From: Limnochorda pilosa | GTDB taxonomy: Bacteria > Bacillota > Limnochordia > Limnochordales > Limnochordaceae | Length of the DNA stretch: 64,000 nt | Assembly (NCBI RefSeq): GCF_001544015.1 | Contig: NZ_AP014924.1 | Coordinates: 496,001-560,000 of the forward strand | Direction: 5' to 3' | Part shown: in pieces, positions 16,045 to 24,100 of the stretch | Layout: each line of letters begins with the position of its first letter | Numbering within the stretch: the first letter of the stretch is position 1 | Notes under the pieces: generated by a model | What the model was told of the DNA's origin: nothing | The model's database searches: none | What the model saw: the letters and a program-made list of their open reading frames with translations, nothing else | Position numbers and translations under genes: made by a program

Positions 16045-17307
16045 CTAGATCGCCGCCCTGAAGTCCTCATAGCGAACGGCCAGCAGGTCGCGGTCCGGCC
16101 TGTTTCGGGGCGATCTCGGCACCCAGAGCCTGCGCCCGTGGAGGGCCTGGAGGCCGTAGATCAGGGTCGGGCCGTCTTCCTCTTCGAGGATGTCCGGCCG
16201 GACCTGGATCTCGTAGTCGGGGGTCACCCCCAAGAAGTAGCGGTCAAAGGCGCTGTGGTGGAGGGCGCAGAGGGCCAGGCCGTTGCGAACGGTGGGCTCG
16301 CCGCCCGGCTGCGAGTCCGGGACGATGTGGGCGGCGTCGAGGAGTTCCTCGCGCCGGAACCTGCAGAAGGCGCACTGCCGCTGGTACGCCTCCAGGACGC
16401 GCTCGCGAAAGGCCCGCTGGTGGAGCCGCACACGTACCTGGGCGGTCGTGTAGCGCCGGCGCATCTCCCGGACCTCGCCGAAGGAATCCTCCGGGGCCGC
16501 GGAACCGCCTCGGGGAGGCTCGAGCTCGTAGGGGATATCGACCACGACGGTGACGGCGAGCTCCGAGGGACGGTCGTCCACCACGTAGACGGGCCACGCC
16601 GCCAGGTACTCCCCGGGAACCACGCCGTGGAAGTAGATCAAGGGCACCGCACGCTGCCCGGCCAGCCGGAGCCCGCGGTTGTCGGGATGGTCCGGGTCCG
16701 TCCCTCGGTACCGATAGCGGAGGAGGCCGTCGCGGTCGAAGGCGTCGTCACAGGGCCCACCGGGTGCCGTCGTGATCGAGAGCGGGATCTCCCGCAACAC
16801 CCTGGGCTTGAAGATCCCCTGGGGGCCAAGGAGGGGGATCCGCTGGCCGTCCAGGACGAAGCCCTGGAGGAGCAGGGCGCGCGGGAGGACGTCCCCGTAC
16901 CGTGCCACCTGCTCGGCTACCCACCTGAAGGCCTCGGACCGCACACGGGCGTCGTCCATGTCCTCCAGTCCTTCTGTCCGGAGCTGCCGAACGCGCTCAC
17001 ACGCGGGCTCACGCGCTGACGGGTCGTGACGTCCTCCGAAGATGGCGACCGAGACGGGGGAGAGCCACTCTGCCTTGGCCAGGTACCTGTCGACGGGTTC
17101 CCGAGCGCTCGCCATCTCCCCCGGCGTGTCGTGGAACGGTCCGAGGGCGAGCAGGGCGAAGGGCAGGCCCGCGAGCACCTTCCGATGGCACACAGGCTGC
17201 ACGTCGACCTGGAGGCCGCGCTGGGACAGGGCCCTTCCAATGACTTCGGCGACCTCCCGCGTCGCGCCGTACCTGGTCGCGTAGGCCACGAGTAGAACCA
17301 TGACCAT
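16045..17307 (-). CDS. HNH endonuclease-type protein with a truncated flavodoxin domain in front
   Basis: The 420-aa frame joins two unrelated parts. Residues 1-100 resemble the start of a flavodoxin (VLLVAYATRYGATREVAEVIG, with the FMN phosphate loop) but stop before the C-terminal strands. From about residue 117 the protein follows the HNH family with GDVLPRALLLQGF and GPQGIFKPRVL. It ends in a zinc-type HNH domain, CAFCRFRREELLDAAHIVPD ... NGLALCALHHSAFD. An internal ATG at 16959 has GGAGG five bases upstream. The nuclease may therefore start there (304 aa), with the flavodoxin portion a read-through relic of a fused gene. Such HNH proteins are commonly predicted as restriction enzymes. 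Which start is used cannot be decided here. Confidence 0.75.
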   Translation of the reverse strand: MVMVLLVAYATRYGATREVAEVIGRALSQRGLQVDVQPVCHRKVLAGLPFALLALGPFHDTPGEMASAREPVDRYLAKAEWLSPVSVAIFGGRHDPSAREPACERVRQLRTEGLEDMDDARVRSEAFRWVAEQVARYGDVLPRALLLQGFVLDGQRIPLLGPQGIFKPRVLREIPLSITTAPGGPCDDAFDRDGLLRYRYRGTDPDHPDNRGLRLAGQRAVPLIYFHGVVPGEYLAAWPVYVVDDRPSELAVTVVVDIPYELEPPRGGSAAPEDSFGEVREMRRRYTTAQVRVRLHQRAFRERVLEAYQRQCAFCRFRREELLDAAHIVPDSQPGGEPTVRNGLALCALHHSAFDRYFLGVTPDYEIQVRPDILEEEDGPTLIYGLQALHGRRLWVPRSPRNRPDRDLLAVRYEDFRAAI

Positions 17308-17516
17308 GCAGGCCGCGAACGAGCCACAGACCTCGACCCCGGCCTTTGGGTCAAGATGGGCATGCTTTCCCTACCGCGGGGGCTTTTCCTTCAAGGGCCC
17401 TTTCGCGAGATCGCTGAGGAGGTACTGGCCGATCTCGTCAGCGTGACTTCTTCCGCACTCGATCTGGATGATGCTGTGTGCGCCCAACGGTCGCTGGCGA
17501 CGACGCCCACTCGGCC

Positions 17517-18077
17517 CTACCTCTCCACCTCGCGAAGGACCCGGCAGGGATTGCCCGCAGCCAAGACCCCTTCCGGGATGCTCCGGGTGACGACGCTGCC
17601 CGCGCCGATCACCGACCCTGAGCCGATGCGGACGCCGGGGCAGAGGATCGCCCCGCCCCCGATCCAGACGTCGTCGCCCACCGCGACCGGTCTCGCCAGC
17701 TCGAGCCCCTTGCGCCGCTCGGCCGCACTCACGGGATGGGTGGCCGTGTAGATCTGGACCGCCGGCCCGATCAGCACCCGGTGGCCGATGGTGACCGGCA
17801 TCACGTCGAGCACCACGCAGTTGAAGTTGAAGAAGACACCGTCGCCCAGGGTGATGTGGCTCCCATAGTCGCAGTAGAAAGGCGGCTCGATCCAGGTCCC
17901 CTCCCCCGCAGCCCCGAAGAGCTCCCGAATGAGGCGCGCCCGCTCTTCAGGCTGATCGTCCCGGGTCGCATTCAGCGCCTGCAGGAGAAGGCGCGCCCGC
18001 CTGCGCTCCGCGACCAGTTGAGGGTCCGACGCGTCGTACAGCTCGCCCGCCAGCATCTTCTCCTTCTCGCTTCTCAC
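17517..18077 (-). CDS. maa: Maltose/galactoside O-acetyltransferase (left-handed beta-helix)
   Basis: A 186-aa acetyltransferase of the hexapeptide-repeat class, the usual length for Maa/LacA. The N-terminal segment is SEKEKMLAGELYDASDPQLV. The catalytic His sits in IYTATHPVSAAERR. The coils run from YCDYGSHITLGDGVFFNFN to IGGGAILCPGVRIGSGSVIGAGSVV. It should transfer acetyl from acetyl-CoA to a sugar hydroxyl in the cytoplasm. I chose GTG 18077 because AAGGAG lies eight bases upstream; the longer frame adds low-complexity sequence not found in the family. It stands alone beside the psuG relic. Confidence 0.9.
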   Translation of the reverse strand: MRSEKEKMLAGELYDASDPQLVAERRRARLLLQALNATRDDQPEERARLIRELFGAAGEGTWIEPPFYCDYGSHITLGDGVFFNFNCVVLDVMPVTIGHRVLIGPAVQIYTATHPVSAAERRKGLELARPVAVGDDVWIGGGAILCPGVRIGSGSVIGAGSVVTRSIPEGVLAAGNPCRVLREVER

Positions 18078-18241
18078 TTGATCAGCTCCTTGCGTGCGAT
18101 CCATGGCCAGCGCTCTGGGCCTACCGCCCGCTCTGCCGCCCGGTTCTCCCACTCGCCCCACGCCGCCGCGGACAAGCTGAGGAGGAAGGCCGCGATCGGG
18201 TCCGGCGGCTCCCGCCACGAGGCTTCCCTCGGGACCGAGCT

Positions 18242-19005
18242 TCACGCCCAGGCGGGCGAAGGGTCGAAGGCGACGGGCATGCCGTGCTCCCGGGCGAGCC
18301 GCGCCGCGGCCAGATAGGAGGCGGCCTGGTCTGGGGCCCGAAGGCCGTACCCCGAGAGGAAGAGGAGCGATGCGCCGGCGATGGCCGCCCTCCGGGATTC
18401 GGTGAGCTCCAGCGGTGTCGCGGCCGCCCCGCCATACGAGAACATGGTCCGCTCGCCCTGCGCGTCTACGAAGGAGACCACGTGCCCCGGTGGCGCAGGC
18501 GCTCGCGGGCGGTCGCTCGCGCCCACGTTACGGCTCCTCCCGGCGCTCACGCCCCGTTCCATCGCCAGCCGCTGGGCCTCCTCGATGGCGCGGGCGATGA
18601 GCGCGTCGTCCCCGGCCTCTTCCCGGGGCACCGGGTTGGCGACGAGGATCCCGCCCCGCCAGCCCTCCCCCCACTTGAGCCGGGCGAAGGCGACCACCTC
18701 TTCGGGGGCGTCGACCCGGTAGGGCACCGGGAAGCCCGTGCTCCGGACGAAGAACCCTGGGAAGTCGCCTGTTCCGTACCGAAGCACCGGCACCCCCAGC
18801 GTCTCCAGGAGCTCCAGCGATCGCCCGATGTCCAGGAACGACTTCACGCCGCTGCACACCACCATCACGTCGTAGCGGGAGAGCGCCACCAGGTCCGAGG
18901 AGATGTCCATGGCATGCCCTGGCAGATGATCGACGACTCCAGGGCCACCACACGGCCCTCCTCAAGGGCGGCTTGCACCTCGGGGGCTACCCGGATACCC
19001 GTCAT
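18242..19005 (-). pseudogene. psuG: psuG-psuK relic: pseudouridine glycosidase fragment fused to PfkB kinase fragment
   Basis: ATG 19005 opens the true N-terminus of PsuG (IRVAPEVQAALEEGRVVALE, then SSIICQG). About 100 residues are then missing and the frame changes. The gene continues as the middle of PsuG from MDISSDLVALSRYDVMVVCSG through GDFPGFFVRSTGFPVPYR and GGILVANPVPREE. At about residue 125 of the visible frame it jumps into a PfkB-type kinase (SFVDAQGERTMFSYGGA ... VAFDPSPAW), which also lacks its start and its C-terminal catalytic GAGD. Intact PsuG and PsuK split pseudouridine phosphate and phosphorylate pseudouridine. Two deletions have collapsed both genes into one dead frame. 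Confidence 0.8.
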
Positions 19006-19342
19006 GGGCGCTCACCTTCCGTACGGATCCCGTTCACGTGCGCTCGCCTTCCGTTTCTCAGGCTGCCTCCGACGCTGCCGGTGGGTGTGGGCGACAGGCC
19101 ACGACGCCACCCACGGGGCACTCCGGCCCGGCGCGGTCCGGTCCCGGGCAGCCCTTCGCCAGCGCGGGCTGCCTCACCTCCACCTCGGCTTGCCTCTACC
19201 GTGTCACGCGACCTCGGGACCCGGGCCGTGCAGCACGCGACCCATCTGGTCTCCCCCCGGAGGGTGCGCTATGATCCAAGGGTCTGGGGCTTTCGAGGCG
19301 ATGGACGGGGGAGATGATTCCCGGATGGAGGAGGCCGTGCGC
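19006..19342. other. Divergent intergenic region, no gene recognised
   Basis: GC-rich sequence between the psuG relic and the SDR gene. Long open frames run through it on the plus strand, but their translations are Arg/Pro-rich noise. No strong promoter hexamers were seen. Confidence 0.4.
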
Positions 19343-20161
19343 ATGATGGCAACACTGGACGACGCGATACCGACGAGGGGCCGCTTCCGTGGCCGGGTGG
19401 CCGTGGTGACCGGCGCCGCCCGGGGCATCGGCAGGGCTGTGGCCCTGCGGCTGGCCCGGGAGGGCGCCGAAGGGGTGGTCGTCCTGGACGTCCGCCGGGA
19501 GGAGGGGCGGGAGACCGTGCGGCTGGTGGAGGAGGCGGGTGGCCCCGCGCCGTCCCGGGCGCTCTTCGTCGAGGCGGACGTGAGCCGGGCGGAGCAGGTC
19601 GAGGCCGCGGCGGAACGGGTCCGCAGGGAGTTCGGCCGGTGTCACGTCCTGGTGAACGACGCCGGCATCAGCGGCCGCCCCATCGGCGACGGGCCGGTGC
19701 ACCGCTGCAGCCTCGAGACCTGGGAGCGGGTGCTGGCCGTCAACCTCACGGGCGTCTTCCTCTCCAGCAGGTCCTTCATCCCGCTCATGATGGAGGAGGG
19801 CGGGGCGGTGGTCAGCATCGCCTCCGACGACGCCCTGCTGGGAAGCCTGCCTCCCACGGACACCCACGCCTACTCGGCGAGCAAGGGCGGGGTGATCGCC
19901 CTCACCCGGGCGATGGCCGTGAGCTACGCGGCCTCCCGGATCCGGGTGAACGCAGTGGCACCGGGGTGGGTGGCCACCCCCATGACCGCGGACCTGCGCT
20001 CGGACCCCCAGATGGCCGCCCGGCTCGCAGCCGCCTGCCCCCTCAACCGGATCGCCACCGCGGAGGAGATCGCCGGCGCGGTGGCCTTCCTGGCCTCAGA
20101 CGACGCCGCGTTCGTCACGGGGGTCACCCTGCCCGTGGAGGGCGGATCGACCGTGTGGTGA
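19343..20161 (+). CDS. Short-chain dehydrogenase/reductase (classical SDR)
   Basis: A 272-aa NAD(P)-dependent oxidoreductase. The Rossmann motif is VVTGAARGIGRAVAL (about residues 22-36). The NNAG equivalent reads LVNDAGIS, with Asp at the second Asn. Catalytic residues are Ser in VVSIAS and Tyr/Lys in AYSASKGG. The C-terminus GVTLPVEGGSTVW is typical. The acidic strand end VLDVRREEG suggests NAD preference. I chose ATG 19343 because GGAGGAGG lies just upstream; much longer in-frame starts are artefacts of GC-rich sequence. It stands alone, and its substrate is unknown. Confidence 0.9.
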   Translation: MMATLDDAIPTRGRFRGRVAVVTGAARGIGRAVALRLAREGAEGVVVLDVRREEGRETVRLVEEAGGPAPSRALFVEADVSRAEQVEAAAERVRREFGRCHVLVNDAGISGRPIGDGPVHRCSLETWERVLAVNLTGVFLSSRSFIPLMMEEGGAVVSIASDDALLGSLPPTDTHAYSASKGGVIALTRAMAVSYAASRIRVNAVAPGWVATPMTADLRSDPQMAARLAAACPLNRIATAEEIAGAVAFLASDDAAFVTGVTLPVEGGSTVW

Positions 20162-20176
20162 GGTTTCCATCGTTGG

Positions 20177-20201
20177 AACGGGGGCGCGCCCGCGTTGTTT
20201 A
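20177..20201 (+). terminator. Candidate terminator after the SDR gene
   Basis: A 20-bp near-palindrome (20177-20196, one mismatched pair) followed by TGTTT. The stem is very GC-rich and loopless as drawn, so the centre would open into a small loop. It stops short of a full U-tract. Confidence 0.35.
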
Positions 20202-20270
20202 GGAGACATGGCGAGGCTGTAAAGAACGGCCTTCGAGCGATGAGATACGGGTAAGCCACAGCCGTGCACC

Positions 20271-21047
20271 CTACTCCATCACCCGCCGTATGGCTACAGA
20301 GGCCAGGACGAGGGCCGCAACCGCAAAGACCAAGACAAACCCGAGGGCCTGCAGAACGCCCAGTGGGTTGAAACCCTCCAGAACCAAGTCACGCACGTTA
20401 TTGATGGCGTAGGTCATCGGGTTCAGCCGGGCTACGAACTGAAGCCACGGCGGCATCGCCTCCAGTGGAACCAGCGCTGTGCTCGCAAAGATGATGGGAA
20501 GCGTGGCGAATTCCAGGATCGAGAAGAACTGACCATGATCGCGAAGTCTGAAAACCAGAGCTAGGGACAGCGCGGTCACGCCCATGCCAAACAGCAAGCC
20601 CGTAGCGAGGATGACCGCCACCCCAGGAAGACCGGCGGCCGGAACCACGCCAAACAGGTATGCACAGAACAAGATGAGCAGGGATTGCAGGGAGGTCACC
20701 ATCGCCACAAAAGAGACCCGGCTCAAGAGGATCGACATCCGTGGGATCGGGGCCGCCAGGAGTCGCCGGAGCATGCCGGTTTCCTTATCGAAGAGCAGTT
20801 CCACTCCACCATTCAAGCCTCCGTTGAAAACCGTCATGACCACCACGCCCGCGGTCATGAACGCGATGTAGCTGTAGCCCTGAACGACCGTGTTGCTCCG
20901 AAACATGTTACCAAACAAGATTAACCAAACCGCGGGCTGGACCAGAGTCGCAAGGAGGGCTGCTGGTTGCCTCTTGAGTCGCCATGCCCAACGCCTGGTG
21001 AGCCCCCAAGTGGCAGGAATAACGGGCGTTGGCGTTTCCTTCATCAT
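20271..21047 (-). CDS. ABC-2 type exporter permease
   Basis: A 258-aa integral membrane protein with six hydrophobic segments and the ABC-2 core. Markers are LVQPAVWLILFGNMF near the first helix, LFDKETGMLRRLLAAPIPR in the cytoplasmic connector, and LEAMPPWLQFVARLNPMTYA before the last helices. The family (DrrB/NodJ-like) exports drugs, lipids or polysaccharides as a dimer with a separate ATPase. It starts three bases after the ATPase stop and ends the operon. It is somewhat less GC-rich than its surroundings. Confidence 0.9.
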   Translation of the reverse strand: MMKETPTPVIPATWGLTRRWAWRLKRQPAALLATLVQPAVWLILFGNMFRSNTVVQGYSYIAFMTAGVVVMTVFNGGLNGGVELLFDKETGMLRRLLAAPIPRMSILLSRVSFVAMVTSLQSLLILFCAYLFGVVPAAGLPGVAVILATGLLFGMGVTALSLALVFRLRDHGQFFSILEFATLPIIFASTALVPLEAMPPWLQFVARLNPMTYAINNVRDLVLEGFNPLGVLQALGFVLVFAVAALVLASVAIRRVME

Positions 21048-21050
21048 GGA

Positions 21051-22004
21051 TCACTCACCTCCGAACGCGGTAGACTTCTGGAACTTTTCGTCGTTGAGGA
21101 TCTTCAGGAAGATCTCATCCAGGCTGGGCTGCGAAACACGCGCCTCCACAATGTCCGCGCCCCATCGATGGACGACGGTATTCAATAGGCCGTAGAGTTC
21201 CCGCGATGGACCGTGCCAGACAGCCTGGTCACCCTCGAACTGTTGAGGTTTCAGATTCAAGATCTCTCGGCCGGCCTCTCCCCGGAGTCGCACCGTAAGC
21301 CGGTACATGTCGGAACCCAGCCGTTCTTTCAGTTCCAACGGTGTGCCCTGGGCAACCAGTCCACCATTTCGCAGAACAGCGATCTGATCCGAGAGTTGGT
21401 CGGCCTCCTCGAGGTAATGCGTGGTTAGGATCACGGTGGTACCCATCTCCCTCAGCTCACGGATCATGGACCAGAGCTGGTGGCGTGTCTGGACGTCGAG
21501 CCCGGTCGTAGGCTCGTCCAATATCAAGATGCGCGGGCGGTGCAACAGGCTGATAGCCAGATCCAACCTTCTCCGCATCCCCCCTGAATAGGTACGCGTG
21601 AGCCGGTCCGCGTCACCCTCCAGGCCCGACCACGCAAGCAGTTCCTCGACGCGACGCTTCCTGTGGACGCCCTTGAGCCCGTACAAGCTTGCCTGAAGCT
21701 CCAGGTTTTCCCATCCCGTAAGATACAGATCGAGGGCTGTTTGCTGCATGACCAGTCCCGTGAGGGCACGGATCTGCAACCCGTGGCGCGCCGGGTCAAG
21801 GCCAAAGACCCGCACCCTCCCGGCGGTCGGTTTCAACAGTCCCACAATCATCTGAATCGTGGTGGTCTTCCCGGCCCCATTGGGGCCGAGGACGCTGGAC
21901 ACTCGGCCCGCGGGAAATGTCAGACTGAGATCCCGCAGCGCCTCTGTCGTACCAAATACCTTCGTTACATGCTCAAGCAGTACTCCTGTGCGCTCCTCCT
22001 GCAT
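21051..22004 (-). CDS. ABC exporter ATP-binding protein (DrrA-like)
   Basis: A 317-aa ATPase of the ABC-2 export class. Walker A is GPNGAGKTT, the signature loop is RTYSGGMRRRLDLAIS, Walker B is ILILDEPTTGLD and the switch His is in VILTTHYLEEADQ. A C-terminal 90-residue extension (YRLTVRLRGEAG and onward) matches the drug-exporter subgroup. I chose ATG 22004 for the GGAGG seven bases upstream. It is coupled to the following permease. It starts right beside the 3' remnant of a broken pfp gene, so the operon may have inserted there or the gene decayed around it. Confidence 0.93.
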   Translation of the reverse strand: MQEERTGVLLEHVTKVFGTTEALRDLSLTFPAGRVSSVLGPNGAGKTTTIQMIVGLLKPTAGRVRVFGLDPARHGLQIRALTGLVMQQTALDLYLTGWENLELQASLYGLKGVHRKRRVEELLAWSGLEGDADRLTRTYSGGMRRRLDLAISLLHRPRILILDEPTTGLDVQTRHQLWSMIRELREMGTTVILTTHYLEEADQLSDQIAVLRNGGLVAQGTPLELKERLGSDMYRLTVRLRGEAGREILNLKPQQFEGDQAVWHGPSRELYGLLNTVVHRWGADIVEARVSQPSLDEIFLKILNDEKFQKSTAFGGE

Positions 22005-22034
22005 GCTGTCGCCTCCGTTACAGTTCCACAAACA

Positions 22035-22615
22035 ACAAGTACTCGAGCAAGGCCTTCACCACGGGGATCTCCGCCTTTGCCTCCTGGAGCAACGGATCAT
22101 CGGGGCTGGTCTTGATCCCTTCTGCCACGTCGACATTCACGTAGCCCTGACGCCGGTAGATCTCGTCTTGAACCCGAGCATGGTATCCGTACCGGAGACA
22201 TCATCGTCAATGCTCTTGGGAGCGGCTACGACCGGGAAACCCATGTCCGCCAGGCCCATGGCGCACTTGGTCGTGTCGTTGCCCCCTGTGACCAGGAGGG
22301 CGTCCACGCCGATCCTTCTCAGGCTCTCCAGCAACGCCTGCGGGTGGTTCCGGCTCCGGCCTTCCTCGGAAAACGGGTTGAAGCGCGAAGAAGCGAGGAT
22401 GGCACTGGGCCTGCTCCGAAGCCCGACGATCTCCGCCCACCCCAAAGGGATCGGGTGTTCGTCGACATCATGGGCAAGGGCCCCCTCGAAGGCCTTCCGG
22501 ATGCCACGAACTCCGCCCCGCAGCCTTCCATCCCTCTCCGCACGGCGGCGGCGATGAAAGCGTTGATCCCGGCGCAGTCACCTCCACCGGCTACGAGAGC
22601 AACATTCTTGACCAC
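22035..22615 (-). pseudogene. Second pfp-like phosphofructokinase copy, deleted and frameshifted
   Basis: A GTG start at 22615 opens VVKNVALVAGGGDCAGINAF, the donor loop seen in the intact gene at 14770-15927. Frame is lost after GCGAEFVA. It resumes as SRFNPFSEEGRSRNHPQALL through VTGGNDTTKCAMG and APKSIDDDVSGTDTMLGFKT. About 200 bp (the equivalent of 15279-15481) are then missing, and the match resumes with the RRQGYVNVDVAEG region before stopping near 22035. The C-terminal third is absent. The active-site Asp of GGDDT is Asn here. It is a dead paralog. Confidence 0.85.
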
Positions 22616-22731
22616 GGGCCATCTCCCCACGTCTTTCTTGCTTGCGCCTCGCTCCTTTCTCCCGGCTAGGGTCTTCGTGACGCGAAGGCGAGTCTCCTTG
22701 GCTCCTAGCTGCTGCCCCAGGAGTCCCCCGC

Positions 22732-23961
22732 TCAGAACGAAGCGTACTTCTCGATGAGGCGCTCCAATGTCTCGGCGCACAGCCTGTCCTGCTTCTGATC
22801 GAACTCCTCGTAGGAGTTGGCGTACGCACTGGCGCAGTGCTGCACCGTGGCCCGCTCCACGCCCAGGATCATCACCACCGAGGAGAGGGATTGGACGATG
22901 GTGCGGTGGAGGCCGGTCTCGTAGGAGTCCTGTGGTCTGAAGAACCGTACGTACGGTATCACCCCGGCCCCCTTCGGGGTCAGCGCGAAGAGCGGGCCCG
23001 ACTCGCCGTTATAGACGTCGTGGGCGGTGATGGCCAGGACGCCGAGGGTCTTGGGCTCCTCCAGTTCTGCCTGCAGTTCGCTCCGGAGGTGGTCCAGGAG
23101 GGCCTTGCCGTCCACTGCGACCGTGTATCGCCACCGCCAGTCCCGCCAGATCGCCGCGCCGTCTTCCTGGGCGTTCAGAAGGGCGAGCACGACCCGTTCT
23201 CGCTCCTCGCGAGTCCGAGGACCCGAAGCCGGAAGGCCGAGAAAAGTGTAGAACCATGCCAGCTCGTCAGGGGAGTTGCTCTCCTCGATATGGGCCACCA
23301 CCTCGGTGAGGAGGCGGTCGAGGAAGTCTCGGCTCGGGAGGGTTTCCGGGAGGGGGATCCCGTCCACGATCTCCACACGGATTCGGAACTCCTGCTCGAT
23401 CCGTGAACGGACGGCTTCCAGGAGGGCTTCGGGAACAAGGTCGATGGGAACCATCAGGAGCCTGTGGTCGAAACGGTCGGGCAGGACGAGCGTCGTCCGC
23501 TGAGCCTCCAGGTCGTGGGTCTCGATGAGCTGCCGGGCATACGCCCGCTGGTCCTCGTCGGTGGACCTGGATGCCACGAACTGCAGCCTCTCCAGGGCCG
23601 GTTGCGGCCGGCCCGAGCGAACCTCCAGCTCGGCCAGGCGGATCTGACCGTCGAAGTTCGAAGGGTGCAGGCGGAGTCCCCTCTCGAAGGTGCTCTTGGC
23701 CCCGGCCAGATCCCCCCGGTACAGCTGGGCATAGGCGAAGTCGAAGTAGACCTGGGACTCGCGGCGGGCGAAGACGTTGAAGGTCCGGTCCAGCTCCGCC
23801 ACCCGTTCCCGCAGTGCCTCGAACGTCTCCTCCGAAACCGGGTCCCGTAGCAGCACCTGGTCGAGCGATTCGTAGGCCTGGGCGATCGGGGCGGACGTCA
23901 GCAGGAACGCAAGGGTCGTACCGACGAGGGCTCTCGTGATGACCCTGACCTTTGCCTGCAC
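22732..23961 (-). CDS. Secreted TPR-containing protein with an archaemetzincin-like domain lacking its zinc site
   Basis: A 409-aa protein with a signal peptide (ALVGTTLAFLLTSAPIAQA). A TPR-like helical region covers about 40-130 (YFDFAYAQLYRGDLAGAKSTF). The C-terminal 170 residues follow the archaemetzincin layout: LGVLAITAHDVYNGESGPLF, then GVIPYVRFFRPQ, then QHCASAYANSYEEFDQKQD with a last Cys about 20 residues after the HC pair. In active enzymes HExxHxxGxxHC precedes that segment. Here it reads SLSSVVMILGVERATVQHC, so two of the three His ligands and the Glu are gone. It is probably a non-catalytic binding protein outside the membrane. The assignment rests on my reading of a distant pattern. 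Confidence 0.55.
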   Translation of the reverse strand: MQAKVRVITRALVGTTLAFLLTSAPIAQAYESLDQVLLRDPVSEETFEALRERVAELDRTFNVFARRESQVYFDFAYAQLYRGDLAGAKSTFERGLRLHPSNFDGQIRLAELEVRSGRPQPALERLQFVASRSTDEDQRAYARQLIETHDLEAQRTTLVLPDRFDHRLLMVPIDLVPEALLEAVRSRIEQEFRIRVEIVDGIPLPETLPSRDFLDRLLTEVVAHIEESNSPDELAWFYTFLGLPASGPRTREERERVVLALLNAQEDGAAIWRDWRWRYTVAVDGKALLDHLRSELQAELEEPKTLGVLAITAHDVYNGESGPLFALTPKGAGVIPYVRFFRPQDSYETGLHRTIVQSLSSVVMILGVERATVQHCASAYANSYEEFDQKQDRLCAETLERLIEKYASF

Positions 23962-24100
23962 GGTGCCGTCTCTCCCGTCTCTCCTGGATGGTTCGAGCGT
24001 CCCCCTTTGCGATCGGCCGCGCGGGGGTGTGGCTGAATGCCGGCCCCGGCCATCGCGAGGCGCGCCAGGCGATGGTCCGGACGGCCCGAAGGCTCCCCGG

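Noticed and set aside
14749-17019. A 756-codon plus-strand frame opposite pfp and the HNH gene
   Set aside because: It is the complement of two well-supported genes and shows no domain pattern; a typical high-GC shadow frame.
18284-20161. A 625-codon open frame covering the psuG relic antisense and the SDR
   Set aside because: The first 350 residues are Arg/Pro-rich antisense translation; only the SDR from 19343 has family motifs and a ribosome binding site.
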